Below, in pieces: positions 27,003-35,907 of a stretch of DNA of 64,000 bases. The position numbers were made by a program, and so were the translations under genes. How positions within the stretch are numbered: the first letter of the stretch is position 1; every line of letters begins with the position of its first letter. Under the pieces are notes generated by a model. It worked only from the letters and a program-made list of their open reading frames with translations, had not been told where the DNA came from and did not search any database. Source of the DNA: an uncultured Clostridia bacterium (lineage in GTDB: Bacteria; Bacillota; Clostridia; Peptostreptococcales; Anaerovoracaceae); assembly GCA_945830395.1 (NCBI GenBank), contig CALZYE010000008.1, positions 1-64,000 on the forward strand, given 5' to 3'.

Positions 27003-27350
27003 TTAATTTCCTGTAATCTGTGTCGGTGTAAAGTTCATCTGATCACATAAAACTCTGATCACATCATTCATAGACTCTCTAACCGCAGCAACATCACCGT
27101 AAATCAACAGTGAGCCGCTGAATCTATCTACAAAACCTATGTGTACATCCGATGCCTTTGTCGCAACATCAGCTGCGATAATCGCACCTTCACTGGGGGT
27201 AATGGTAAAAATTCCAATCGCGTTGTTTACATCCATTATGCCCAGTTTGCCGTATAGCTCCGGTACAGGACTTGCAATTATATGTGCCAAAGTTATCTGT
27301 CTGCCGGGAACAAATTCCTGTATAATTCTTTCTTTATTCTCAAAAGCCAT
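27003..27350 (-). CDS. eutS: EutS BMC shell protein
   Basis: [21 protein letters not shown]...[38 protein letters not shown]. Confidence 0.96.
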   Translation of the reverse strand: MAFENKERIIQEFVPGRQITLAHIIASPVPELYGKLGIMDVNNAIGIFTITPSEGAIIAADVATKASDVHIGFVDRFSGSLLIYGDVAAVRESMNDVIRVLCDQMNFTPTQITGN

Positions 27351-27397
27351 CTTTTTACCTTTCCTTTTTCGTCACTACATCTTCTTTCATCTTTATT

Positions 27398-27431
27398 TAA
27401 TAATGAGTCAAAAATAATAATGAGTTAAAAA
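27398..27431 (+). repeat. two tandem 17-bp repeats upstream of eutS
   Basis: taataatgagtcaaaaa / taataatgagttaaaaa, one mismatch. Confidence 0.85.
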
Positions 27432-27441
27432 TATCTGCCGG

Positions 27442-28587
27442 CTACAAACTTCTTCCTATTGCTCCAAAATAAGCATGAGCATATACCTTCTTAATTTCAT
27501 CCACCGAAGCTTTTCTGGGATTTGTTTTTGTGCAGCTGTCTGCGTAAGCCGCTTCCGCCATAGAATCCAAGGCATCCCTAAAGTCATCCTTAGCTATACC
27601 CATCTCTCTTATATTTGAAGGCATCTCAAGCAGATGGTTAAAACTTTTGATTGATCTTATAAGGTTAAGGCTGCTCTGCCTTATACTTCCTGAATCGACA
27701 TGTATCAAACGGGCAATGCGAGCATAAGTTTTTGCAGAACCTGTTAAATTGTCAAAGCATCCTGCATTGAAGCCTATTACATAAGGAAGCAAGACCGCAT
27801 TAGCCTTGCCGTGCGGAATATGAAAATGTGCTCCCAGGGCATGCGCCATTCCGTGGTTAAGCCCAAGACCCGCATTATTGAAGGCGATCCCCGCCATACA
27901 TGAAGCGTTGTGCATGCCTTGCCTGGCACTGAAATTTTCCGGTTCTTTGTAAGCAACAAGCAGATTGCTCCTAACAAGTTTTATAGCCTTTTCCGCCATA
28001 GCATCTGAAAAGTCACCGGCATCCGTTGATACTATAGCCTCAATTGCATGGGTGAGCACATCCATACCTGTTATTGCCGTCGTCTCCTTAGGCACCGTCA
28101 AGGTTAATTCCGCATCTAACACAGCTACATCCGGAAGTAAGTTCGGATCGATCAAAGGATACTTTACCGCTTTTTTCGTATTGCTTATTACTGAAAAATC
28201 CGTAACCTCCGACCCTGTACCGCTGGTGGTGGGAATTGCAATGAATTTGCAGTTTTCTACAATATTTTCCTTTTCGGCGAAAAACATCATAGCCTTACAA
28301 GCATCAATTGCAGAACCTCCTCCAAAGCCTACCAATGTATCAGGTTTTACATCTGCAAGAGCTGCTATCCCCTCTGCAACAATTTCTATGCTGGGATCAG
28401 GGGTAATACCTGAGAAAACAGTATACGAAACACCGATATTATCCAATTTGCCGGTGATGTATTTTATTTTGCCGGTTTCAGCCAAAAATGGATCACAGAC
28501 TATAAAAACATGTTTTCTGTTTTCAAATTCTTTCTCTATCTCTTCGCCTCTAATTATAATTTTTTTACCGCCGCTGAATACGCTCAA
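27442..28587 (-). CDS. eutG: iron-containing alcohol dehydrogenase, EutG/PduQ-like
   Basis: 381 aa; TLVGFGGGSAIDACKAMMFFA, NAGLGLNHGMAHALGAHFHIPHGKANAVLLP. Confidence 0.92.
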   Translation of the reverse strand: MSVFSGGKKIIIRGEEIEKEFENRKHVFIVCDPFLAETGKIKYITGKLDNIGVSYTVFSGITPDPSIEIVAEGIAALADVKPDTLVGFGGGSAIDACKAMMFFAEKENIVENCKFIAIPTTSGTGSEVTDFSVISNTKKAVKYPLIDPNLLPDVAVLDAELTLTVPKETTAITGMDVLTHAIEAIVSTDAGDFSDAMAEKAIKLVRSNLLVAYKEPENFSARQGMHNASCMAGIAFNNAGLGLNHGMAHALGAHFHIPHGKANAVLLPYVIGFNAGCFDNLTGSAKTYARIARLIHVDSGSIRQSSLNLIRSIKSFNHLLEMPSNIREMGIAKDDFRDALDSMAEAAYADSCTKTNPRKASVDEIKKVYAHAYFGAIGRSL

Positions 28588-28631
28588 TCATATCACCCTC
28601 TAAAATTTTTCTTTCCCATATTTGTAAGAAC

Positions 28632-28697
28632 AAAAAAAGTGCCAATTCGCCTGTGAATTGACACTCCATCGTATCCTCTTAATAACTGCATCGTTAT
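28632..28697 (-). promoter_or_regulatory. EutV-type ANTAR dual-hairpin antitermination leader upstream of eutG
   Basis: P1 ATAAC-GATGCA-GTTAT (28682-28697), P2 GATAC-GATGGA-GTGTC (28660-28675), terminator AGTGTCAATTCacaggcGAATTGGCACT + TTTTTTT (28632-28665) overlapping the P2 3' strand. Confidence 0.9.
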
Positions 28698-28710
28698 CAT
28701 TCTTGCGTTA

Positions 28711-28739
28711 AAAGTATCACATTATGCTCGTAAAGTCAA
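28711..28739 (-). promoter_or_regulatory. promoter of the eutG leader
   Basis: Minus TTGACT-N17-TACTTT. Confidence 0.7.
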
Positions 28740-28904
28740 TAGCTTAATGCATAAAAGCTCGTACAAAGTCTACGATTGTCAAACATATGATTGCTAAAGC
28801 AATAAGTACAGTTATAACTACCCAATTTTTTTAACGAATAACAAGCCTACTATAATGAGCCATGCCCGGATGCTAAAAGGTACACCTAACCTAAATCGCT
28901 AAAA

Positions 28905-28925
28905 GAGGGAGCTTGCTGCTCCCTC
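28905..28925 (-). terminator. terminator of the nuoE/nuoF/fusion operon
   Basis: Minus GAGGGAGC-agcaa-GCTCCCTC-TTTT. Confidence 0.88.
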
Positions 28926-28967
28926 CTCATGCTTTAGATTAAAATCTAATCGCTCAAAATTCAACTG

Positions 28968-31900
28968 TTAAACATCCAACCTAACCGGTTTTGGAATTCT
29001 GCTCATAATGTCTGTCATCAAGGCATCTGTACAAGCCAGTTCATCCACCAGTTTAACAGTCTTTGCTTCTAAGAATTTAGGCTCATAAGGTTTCATAGCT
29101 CCTCCCAGAACTTCGCCCTCTTCTGCATACTTGTACATCGGAATTTCATTATTCATTTCAAATGAAATGTCGTATTCGTCTTCAAACGGGAATTCAACCT
29201 CAAACACATGTGCAAGTTCTGCAGCTATTTCCCAGTTATTGAAATCAACATCCTCTTCAATTGCAGCTTCTACAGGAAGAAGTCTTCTTTCTGTATTGGT
29301 GTAAGTTCCTGAAGTGCTTGCAAACCCGGTACCCGGAATAAATACATCCGCCCTTTCACCGGTCTTTGTCATGAAGATATCTGAAACTCCCAAAAATTCA
29401 AGGTTTGAAAGGTCTGCATCTACAGGATCTTCTCCGAATACGATGAGTCCCTTAAGACCTTCAAGAGTCTCCGCTCCGGCACAAATTCCCATGTCAACAA
29501 GTCCCTGTGAGTTATTCTTACCTTTAACCTCAAGGATACCGTCTCTCGGTGAACCTATATGACCTGATAGAAGCGCAAGTTCACCCACAAGTCTTCCCGC
29601 TTCCTGTGAAAGCACATTCTGCTGGTATACAATCATCGCTTTCTTAGCGTTCATATAGAGTTCTGCAATTTCTTTACATGTATCGCAGGTTTTCACATCA
29701 TCAAGGGACTTCTTAAAGTCCTCAAAGCCTTCAATATCAGAGGTCTTTCCAAGTTCAATCATAGCCTTTGCAAGTTTTTTAAGGAAGGCTGTATCATTTG
29801 GCACTTCAATAACTTTATCGGCAAATTTCCATGAATCGCAAGCTCCTTCAGTAGTAACTGCAACCACTTTTACACCTGCTTCCGCCGCCTGTTTAATCTT
29901 ATTCCAAATAACGGGATTTCTTCCCTTGATGAATCCGGGAACCAAAATCATATTTGTTGACAGCAGTTCATCTATGGTGTTTGGAGAAGCTTCATGACCT
30001 AAGCCGAGAACCTCATTAACTCCGCTTGCTCTTCTGTTAAATGTAAATGTCTTTGCCCCTATAAGATCCGCAAATTTCTTGATTGCATAAGCCTCTTCGT
30101 TTGTGTATCGGTCCGAAATGGATACTCCTATGGAATCTTTACCGTTTCTCATAGCCACCGACTCTAATTTCTTAGCCATCATAACGAAGGCTTCATGGTA
30201 ATCGGTTAATCTGAATTCTCCGTCTACATCCTTGATCATAGGATCCACAATTTTGCCTTCCAGTACCGATTCATCAAATCCGAATTTACCCTTACCGCAG
30301 CATATGCCTTTATTCACATATCCGTCCTTAGACGGGTTTGCCTTAATAAGCATATCTCCGTAAGACTCAAGGTCAAATGTACATCCTACCGAGCAGTAAG
30401 AACATGTTGTTTCCACCAGATCGGTATCTAACGGAACTTCTTTCTGCACTGTCTGAATTTCCTGAAGAGCGCCTACCGGGCAGCATGTCACACATTGTCC
30501 GCAGGATTCACAACCGGATTCGGCAAGCTTCATTCCGAGGGTAGGCTGAACAACAGTATCAAAACCGCGGTTTACAAGACCGAGGGCTCCAACTCCCATT
30601 ACTTCATCACAGACTCTGACGCATAGTCCGCAAAGAATGCACTTGTTAGGATCGCGAACAATAAACGGATGGTCGTCATCGAACTGATTCATGGTCTTTT
30701 CGCCGCAGAAGCGATCTTCCCTGACACCATACTGGTTTGAAAGTTCTATAAGTTTACATTCAAAGTAGTCATGACAGCCGCATTCCAAACATCTTCCGGC
30801 TTCCTTAACAGCCTGTTCTTCTGTCAATCCGCCAAAGACTACCTCTGAGAAATTATCCTTTCTCTCTTCAGCATTTAGCTGTTCAGCCTTTTCTCTGCAA
30901 AGTCTTTCTCTGTCCTCAAAGGTCTTTTCGTCTATATCATGCCGCTCTACAAAGAACGGTTTCTCGTATTTGATGGTTTCGCCGTTTAAATATGAATCTA
31001 TTACGGCAGATACTTTTCTTGCATCTGCAATTGCTTCAATTGCTATGGAAATCTTATCGTTACCGCAGTCTCCTCCTGCAAAAACACCCGGGATACTTGT
31101 CATGAAGGTATCCTGGTCGTATGCAACTGCATTTTTCCTTGTTTTTTCTACATCAAACAATTCAGCATCCACAGCCTGACCTATGGCAAGAATAACATTG
31201 TCCACATCAAGTGTTTCTGTCTTGCCCTCAATCGGCATAGGGCGGCGGCGACCTGAAGCATCAGGTTCACCAAGTTCCATGCACTGAAGAACAATCTGCT
31301 TAACATGCCCCTTCTCATCTTTTATGATTTCAAGAGGGTTCGTCAGATTTTTAAAGATTACTCCTTCCTCTTCACCTTCTTCAATCTCAATCATGTCCGC
31401 AGGCATTTCATCCTTTGTTCTTCTGTATATATTATAAACTTCTTCGGCACCAAGCCTAACGGCAGTTCTGCATGCATCCATTGCGGTATTACCGCCGCCT
31501 ACGATGGCAACCTTCTTTCCAAAATCAACAGGTTCATTTCTTACTACTTTGCGCAGAAAGTCGATGCCACCTATTACACCTTCCGCATCTTCACCCGGAC
31601 ATCCGACACCTGTTGAAAGCCAAGCACCGATTCCGAGCAATACCGCATCAAAATCTTCTCTGATAGTTTCAAAGGGAATATCAACGCCAACCTTTGTATT
31701 TGGAATCATTTCAACGCCCATTGCAGCTATAAGTGAAATTTCACTGTCCAAAACCTCCTTTGGAAGACGATATTCAGGGATACCGTAGCGAAGCATTCCG
31801 CCAAGTTTAGGCATCGCATCGAATATAGTTACATCATGTCCCATCTGTCTCAGGAAATAAGCTGCGGAAAGTCCCATAGGTCCGCCGCCTATGATTGCAA

Positions 31901-32486
31901 CCGACTTTCCCGTTTCTTCTTCAATTTCCGGCAGATACTGCTCTTCCTCGTTAAGGGCAAGATCCGCAGCAAAGCGCTTAATTGCCATAATGCTGATAGG
32001 CTCTTCCACAAGTCCTCTTCTGCACGCATCTTCGCACGGGTGAGGACAGACACGACCTATGCACGCAGGCAGCGGAATCTTATCCTTGATAAGTTCATTC
32101 GCCTTCTCAAATTCCTGGTTGGCAACAAGTCCGACATATCCCTGGCAGTCAGTTCCCGCAGGGCATGCAAGTGAGCACGGACCTACACAGTCGCCGTTGT
32201 GATTTGAAACGAGAAGCTCAAGGTTAGTCTTTCTGGATTCCAAAACTCTTTCAGTACTTGTCATAACTACCATTCCCGGAGAGATTTCCGTAGCACAAGC
32301 CTTGCACAGCTTAGGATTTCCTTCTACCTCCACAACGCAGATTCCACAAGAACCGTACACTGTCGTTCTCTCATCAAAGCATAGTGTCGGAATAAATATA
32401 TCGTTTTCTTTCGCAACCTCAAGAATAGTCTGTCCCGGAAGGCCGAGTACTTCTTTTCCATCTATATTCAATCTAAAATTTTTCAT
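28968..32486 (-). CDS. 1172-aa fusion: 2Fe-2S domain + GltD/NfnB-like FAD/NAD(P) oxidoreductase + 4Fe-4S + FdhA/NuoG-like molybdopterin-type domain
   Basis: N-terminal YGSCGICVVEVEGNPKLCKAC; GltD IIGGGPMGLSAAYFLRQMGHDVTIFDAMPKLGGMLRYGIPEYRLPK; CILCGLCVRVCDEV, CESCGQCVTCCPVGAL, CSYCSVGCTF; catalytic Cys/Sec-His of FDH absent. Confidence 0.9.
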   Translation of the reverse strand: MKNFRLNIDGKEVLGLPGQTILEVAKENDIFIPTLCFDERTTVYGSCGICVVEVEGNPKLCKACATEISPGMVVMTSTERVLESRKTNLELLVSNHNGDCVGPCSLACPAGTDCQGYVGLVANQEFEKANELIKDKIPLPACIGRVCPHPCEDACRRGLVEEPISIMAIKRFAADLALNEEEQYLPEIEEETGKSVAIIGGGPMGLSAAYFLRQMGHDVTIFDAMPKLGGMLRYGIPEYRLPKEVLDSEISLIAAMGVEMIPNTKVGVDIPFETIREDFDAVLLGIGAWLSTGVGCPGEDAEGVIGGIDFLRKVVRNEPVDFGKKVAIVGGGNTAMDACRTAVRLGAEEVYNIYRRTKDEMPADMIEIEEGEEEGVIFKNLTNPLEIIKDEKGHVKQIVLQCMELGEPDASGRRRPMPIEGKTETLDVDNVILAIGQAVDAELFDVEKTRKNAVAYDQDTFMTSIPGVFAGGDCGNDKISIAIEAIADARKVSAVIDSYLNGETIKYEKPFFVERHDIDEKTFEDRERLCREKAEQLNAEERKDNFSEVVFGGLTEEQAVKEAGRCLECGCHDYFECKLIELSNQYGVREDRFCGEKTMNQFDDDHPFIVRDPNKCILCGLCVRVCDEVMGVGALGLVNRGFDTVVQPTLGMKLAESGCESCGQCVTCCPVGALQEIQTVQKEVPLDTDLVETTCSYCSVGCTFDLESYGDMLIKANPSKDGYVNKGICCGKGKFGFDESVLEGKIVDPMIKDVDGEFRLTDYHEAFVMMAKKLESVAMRNGKDSIGVSISDRYTNEEAYAIKKFADLIGAKTFTFNRRASGVNEVLGLGHEASPNTIDELLSTNMILVPGFIKGRNPVIWNKIKQAAEAGVKVVAVTTEGACDSWKFADKVIEVPNDTAFLKKLAKAMIELGKTSDIEGFEDFKKSLDDVKTCDTCKEIAELYMNAKKAMIVYQQNVLSQEAGRLVGELALLSGHIGSPRDGILEVKGKNNSQGLVDMGICAGAETLEGLKGLIVFGEDPVDADLSNLEFLGVSDIFMTKTGERADVFIPGTGFASTSGTYTNTERRLLPVEAAIEEDVDFNNWEIAAELAHVFEVEFPFEDEYDISFEMNNEIPMYKYAEEGEVLGGAMKPYEPKFLEAKTVKLVDELACTDALMTDIMSRIPKPVRLDV

Positions 32487-32500
32487 CCTCTTCCTCCTTC

Positions 32501-34249
32501 CTATATTCTAACTACCGCGCCAAAGTTACAATTGTCTTCGCACTTTCCGCACTTGATACAGATGCTTTGGTCAATTACATGCTTACCCTTAACCTCACCT
32601 GTAATTGCTTCTACCGGACAGTTGCGGGCACACTTTGTACATCCTACGCAGTTATCCTTGATTTCATACCTGATAAGCGCCTTACATGATTTTGCTGTAC
32701 ATGTGTGGTTGTAAATATGATCTTCATACTCATTTCTGAAGTAACGAATTGTGGAAAGTACAGGGTTTGGAGCAGTCTGACCCAGACCGCACATTGAGCC
32801 GTCCTTAATTTTATTAGCCAGTTCTTCAAGCTTTTCTATGTCTCCGTCTTCTCCCTTGCCTTGAGTTATACGCTCAAGGATTTCCAGCATTCTCTTGGTA
32901 CCTATTCTGCAGTAGTTACATTTTCCGCAGGACTCTTTCTTCGTGAAGTCCAAGAAGTAACGAGCCATATCCACCATACATGTATCTTCGTCCATTACGA
33001 TCATACCGCCGGAACCGACGATAGCTCCCGTTTTTACTATATCTTCATAGGTTACCGGTGTGTCGGAAATATCAGCCGGAATACATCCTCCTGACGGTCC
33101 GCCCATCTGAACCGCTTTAAACTTTCTGTCGTTCTTAATTCCTCCGCCGATGTCAAATATAACATCCTTAACTCTGAGTCCCATAGGAACTTCCACAAGT
33201 CCGCCTTTTTTAATCTTTCCTGCAAGGGCGAATACCTTCGTTCCCGTTGAAGGACCTTTACCAAGCTTTGCAAATGCTTCACCGCCGTTTTCAATAATCC
33301 ACGCAACATTGGCAAATGTCTCTACATTGTTGATGTTTGTAGGAAGCTGCCAGTATCCCTTTGCGGCAGGGAAAGGCGGTTTCAGACGAGGCATCCCTCT
33401 TTCACCTTCCAGTGAAGCAATAAGTGCAGTTTCCTCTCCGCACACGAATGCACCTGCGCCGGCTTTAATTCTGATATCAAAGTGAATTCCCGTTCCGAAA
33501 ATATTATCTCCTAAAAAGCCTTTTTCTCTCGCCTGCTCCATAGCAATTTCAAGTCTCTTGATAGCAAGAGGATACTCGGCACGGCAGTAAATGATACCCT
33601 CTGTCGCTCCCATTGCAAACCCGCCGATAATCATACCTTCAAGCAGGGAATGAGGATCTCCCTCCAACACGGAACGATCCATGAATGCACCGGGATCCCC
33701 TTCATCGGCATTACAGACGATATATTTTTCTTTTCCCGGATTTCCCTTAGCTGCGTTCCATTTGAACCATGTTGGAAAACCTGCACCTCCGCGGCCTCTC
33801 AGGTTTGAAGTTTTAATTATATTTATAACTTCATCCTGTGTCATGGATGTTAAGACTTTACGGGAAGCTTCATACCCTCCTACGGCAATATACTCTTCGA
33901 TGATTTCAGGGTTAATTATTCCGCAGTGACGAAGAACTACCCTTTCCTGCTTAGCAAGAAACTGCTGATCCTCCACATCTATTGCATATTCAGAAACAAC
34001 ATTTCCGCCTTTGAGGTGCTCTTCAACGATCTTTTCAACCTTTTCCGGCTGAACCTTCACATATCGTGTCATTTCGCCGTTGTCTCCGTAAATATCAACG
34101 ATAGGCTCCAGATAACATGTTCCCACGCAGCCTGTAACTGTCAGTTCAACATCAACATTATGCTTTTCTATCGACTCAACAAAAGCACTTTCTGTTTTCT
34201 TCGCACCTGTGGCGATACCACAGCTGCCCTGTCCGATTACTACCTTCAT
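32501..34249 (-). CDS. NuoF/HydB-like NADH-binding FMN/Fe-S subunit with C-terminal 2x[4Fe-4S]
   Basis: LRGRGGAGFPTWFKW, AGAYVCGEETALI-like AGAFVCGEETALIASLEGERG, ESCGKCNYCRIG, CVGCTKCARNCPVEA, CIKCGKCEDNC. Confidence 0.94.
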   Translation of the reverse strand: MKVVIGQGSCGIATGAKKTESAFVESIEKHNVDVELTVTGCVGTCYLEPIVDIYGDNGEMTRYVKVQPEKVEKIVEEHLKGGNVVSEYAIDVEDQQFLAKQERVVLRHCGIINPEIIEEYIAVGGYEASRKVLTSMTQDEVINIIKTSNLRGRGGAGFPTWFKWNAAKGNPGKEKYIVCNADEGDPGAFMDRSVLEGDPHSLLEGMIIGGFAMGATEGIIYCRAEYPLAIKRLEIAMEQAREKGFLGDNIFGTGIHFDIRIKAGAGAFVCGEETALIASLEGERGMPRLKPPFPAAKGYWQLPTNINNVETFANVAWIIENGGEAFAKLGKGPSTGTKVFALAGKIKKGGLVEVPMGLRVKDVIFDIGGGIKNDRKFKAVQMGGPSGGCIPADISDTPVTYEDIVKTGAIVGSGGMIVMDEDTCMVDMARYFLDFTKKESCGKCNYCRIGTKRMLEILERITQGKGEDGDIEKLEELANKIKDGSMCGLGQTAPNPVLSTIRYFRNEYEDHIYNHTCTAKSCKALIRYEIKDNCVGCTKCARNCPVEAITGEVKGKHVIDQSICIKCGKCEDNCNFGAVVRI

Positions 34250-34259
34250 TCTGCACCTC

Positions 34260-34772
34260 CTAAGCCCTTTCTCTGATTTCAGTTAGGATTTGCTTAACTT
34301 TATCTTTTGTCAGATTACCGTAAGTTTCATCTCCTTCGCTGCTTGTAACCATCATTACCGGAGCTAAAGAACAGCACCCGAGACATGCTACATTATTCAA
34401 TGTAAATACGCCGTCTTCCGTGGTTTCGCCATCTTTAATGTTCAGATGTTCACCAATTGCTTCTTCAATGCTATCAGCACCATTAACATGACAGGCTGTA
34501 CCCTTACATAGCATGATCAGATATTTGCCTATGGGCTGCAATCTGAACTGTGCGTAGAATGTGGCAACACCATAAATTTTAGCCGGCTTGATTCCTGTTG
34601 CCAATGAAATGTGGTTAATCACTTCAACGGAAAGATATCCATATATCTCTTGGGCTTTCTGAAGTATTGTGATTAGGCTGCCAGGCACTTTTGCATACTT
34701 ATCCAGTGTAGGTTGCAATTCTTTGAATTGCTCCCCTGCACAAGAACAGACGCAACATTTTTTTTCACTCAT
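34260..34772 (-). CDS. NuoE/HydC-like [2Fe-2S] subunit
   Basis: IYGVATFYAQFRLQPIGKYLIMLCKGTACHVNGA; CLGCCSLAPVMMV. Confidence 0.93.
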   Translation of the reverse strand: MSEKKCCVCSCAGEQFKELQPTLDKYAKVPGSLITILQKAQEIYGYLSVEVINHISLATGIKPAKIYGVATFYAQFRLQPIGKYLIMLCKGTACHVNGADSIEEAIGEHLNIKDGETTEDGVFTLNNVACLGCCSLAPVMMVTSSEGDETYGNLTKDKVKQILTEIRERA

Positions 34773-34826
34773 TATGACTCCTCCTGTTGCTTAATAGCTG
34801 TAACAGCTAAAATAACTATAACCTGT

Positions 34827-34856
34827 ATTATACAATAGATTAATACAGTTTATCAA
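34827..34856 (-). promoter_or_regulatory. sigma-70-type promoter of the nuoE/nuoF/fusion operon
   Basis: Minus TTGATA-N18-TATAAT; 34823-34848 is a perfect CTGTATTA-N10-TAATACAG inverted repeat over the -10. Confidence 0.75.
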
Positions 34857-34917
34857 TGCAAGGTTTTACGCAGCACCTGCATGGATATACATTTCTTATG
34901 CACGAACCAATTTCAAC

Positions 34918-35844
34918 TCATGTCTTTTTCGCGCGATTCTTTTTGAGTTCATTAAAGTCGATTTCCATATAAAAAAGTGAAATAATAACTATTACTTGAC
35001 CTATAAATTCCTTAAGTGTAGGCATCTCGCCTGCAAATATGAAACCTACTATGCCGGCAAAAACAGGCTCCAGAGAAAATATAATCCCCACATGGGTCGG
35101 CTCTGTATATTGCTGTGCAATGGGCTGAATGACAAAGGCAACGCCTGTGCAAAATATTGCAAGGAAAACCACCCATATCAAAACTTCGCAGCTCTGAGGG
35201 ATGGCAAAGGTTTCCATTGAAAGACTTAACATAAGCATTACTAAGCCGCAAAATCCCAAACTGAAAACTCCCGTAATATAAGGATCCACCCTTTCGTCGC
35301 TTACCGCCTTTGAGGTGATTACGATTTGAATTGCATATGATATTCCTGTACTTAAGCTGAACAAATCACCTTTTAAATGGGCTAAATTAAAAGAAAAATC
35401 ACTTTTCAGTGTCATGAGCATGATTCCTATAAAACATATGGCAACTGCGATCAAAAGTTTCTTTTCAGGATTTTTTCTGTATATGATAAACTCGATCAGT
35501 GGAGTAAAAAATACCGTAGTTGCACATAAAAATGCACAATTTGAAAGGGTTGTATACTGAACCCCTATGGTTGCTCCCGTATAAACCATCGATAATGTTA
35601 TGCCGATTATCGAGCTGTACAATAATGTAATTTTATTGATTTTTTTTACGCGGTTAAACGACAGCACCACCGCAACTGCAAAAGCACCCAAAAATCTATA
35701 TGAATTCAGAGTAAATGTGGGAATTTCCTTCAAGGCCACCTTTATTCCCAAATATGAAAACCCCCAACACAGTGCCACAAGGAGCAGCATCAAATCTGCC
35801 CTCAGTTCTTTTCTCTTATCTAACTGCATAAACTCCTCCGTCAC
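34918..35844 (-). CDS. EamA/DMT-family transporter
   Basis: 308-aa polytopic protein; WGFSYLGIKVALKEIPTFTLNSYRFLGAF. Confidence 0.9.
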   Translation of the reverse strand: MTEEFMQLDKRKELRADLMLLLVALCWGFSYLGIKVALKEIPTFTLNSYRFLGAFAVAVVLSFNRVKKINKITLLYSSIIGITLSMVYTGATIGVQYTTLSNCAFLCATTVFFTPLIEFIIYRKNPEKKLLIAVAICFIGIMLMTLKSDFSFNLAHLKGDLFSLSTGISYAIQIVITSKAVSDERVDPYITGVFSLGFCGLVMLMLSLSMETFAIPQSCEVLIWVVFLAIFCTGVAFVIQPIAQQYTEPTHVGIIFSLEPVFAGIVGFIFAGEMPTLKEFIGQVIVIISLFYMEIDFNELKKNRAKKT

Positions 35845-35907
35845 TTAGTTTTAAACAATATTTTCATCTTCAGATCACTCTTACCTTAAGTTCATTCTCA
35901 TTCTTTT

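Noticed and set aside
27965-28603. 212-aa plus-strand ORF opposite eutG
   Set aside because: Antisense to conserved iron alcohol dehydrogenase; covers the gene as a shadow frame
28968-32486. Selenocysteine formate dehydrogenase
   Set aside because: ORF is continuous with no in-frame TGA, and the catalytic Sec/Cys-His segment is missing
32861-33094. Plus-strand small ORFs within the NuoF-like gene
   Set aside because: Shadow ORFs opposite highly conserved cluster motifs
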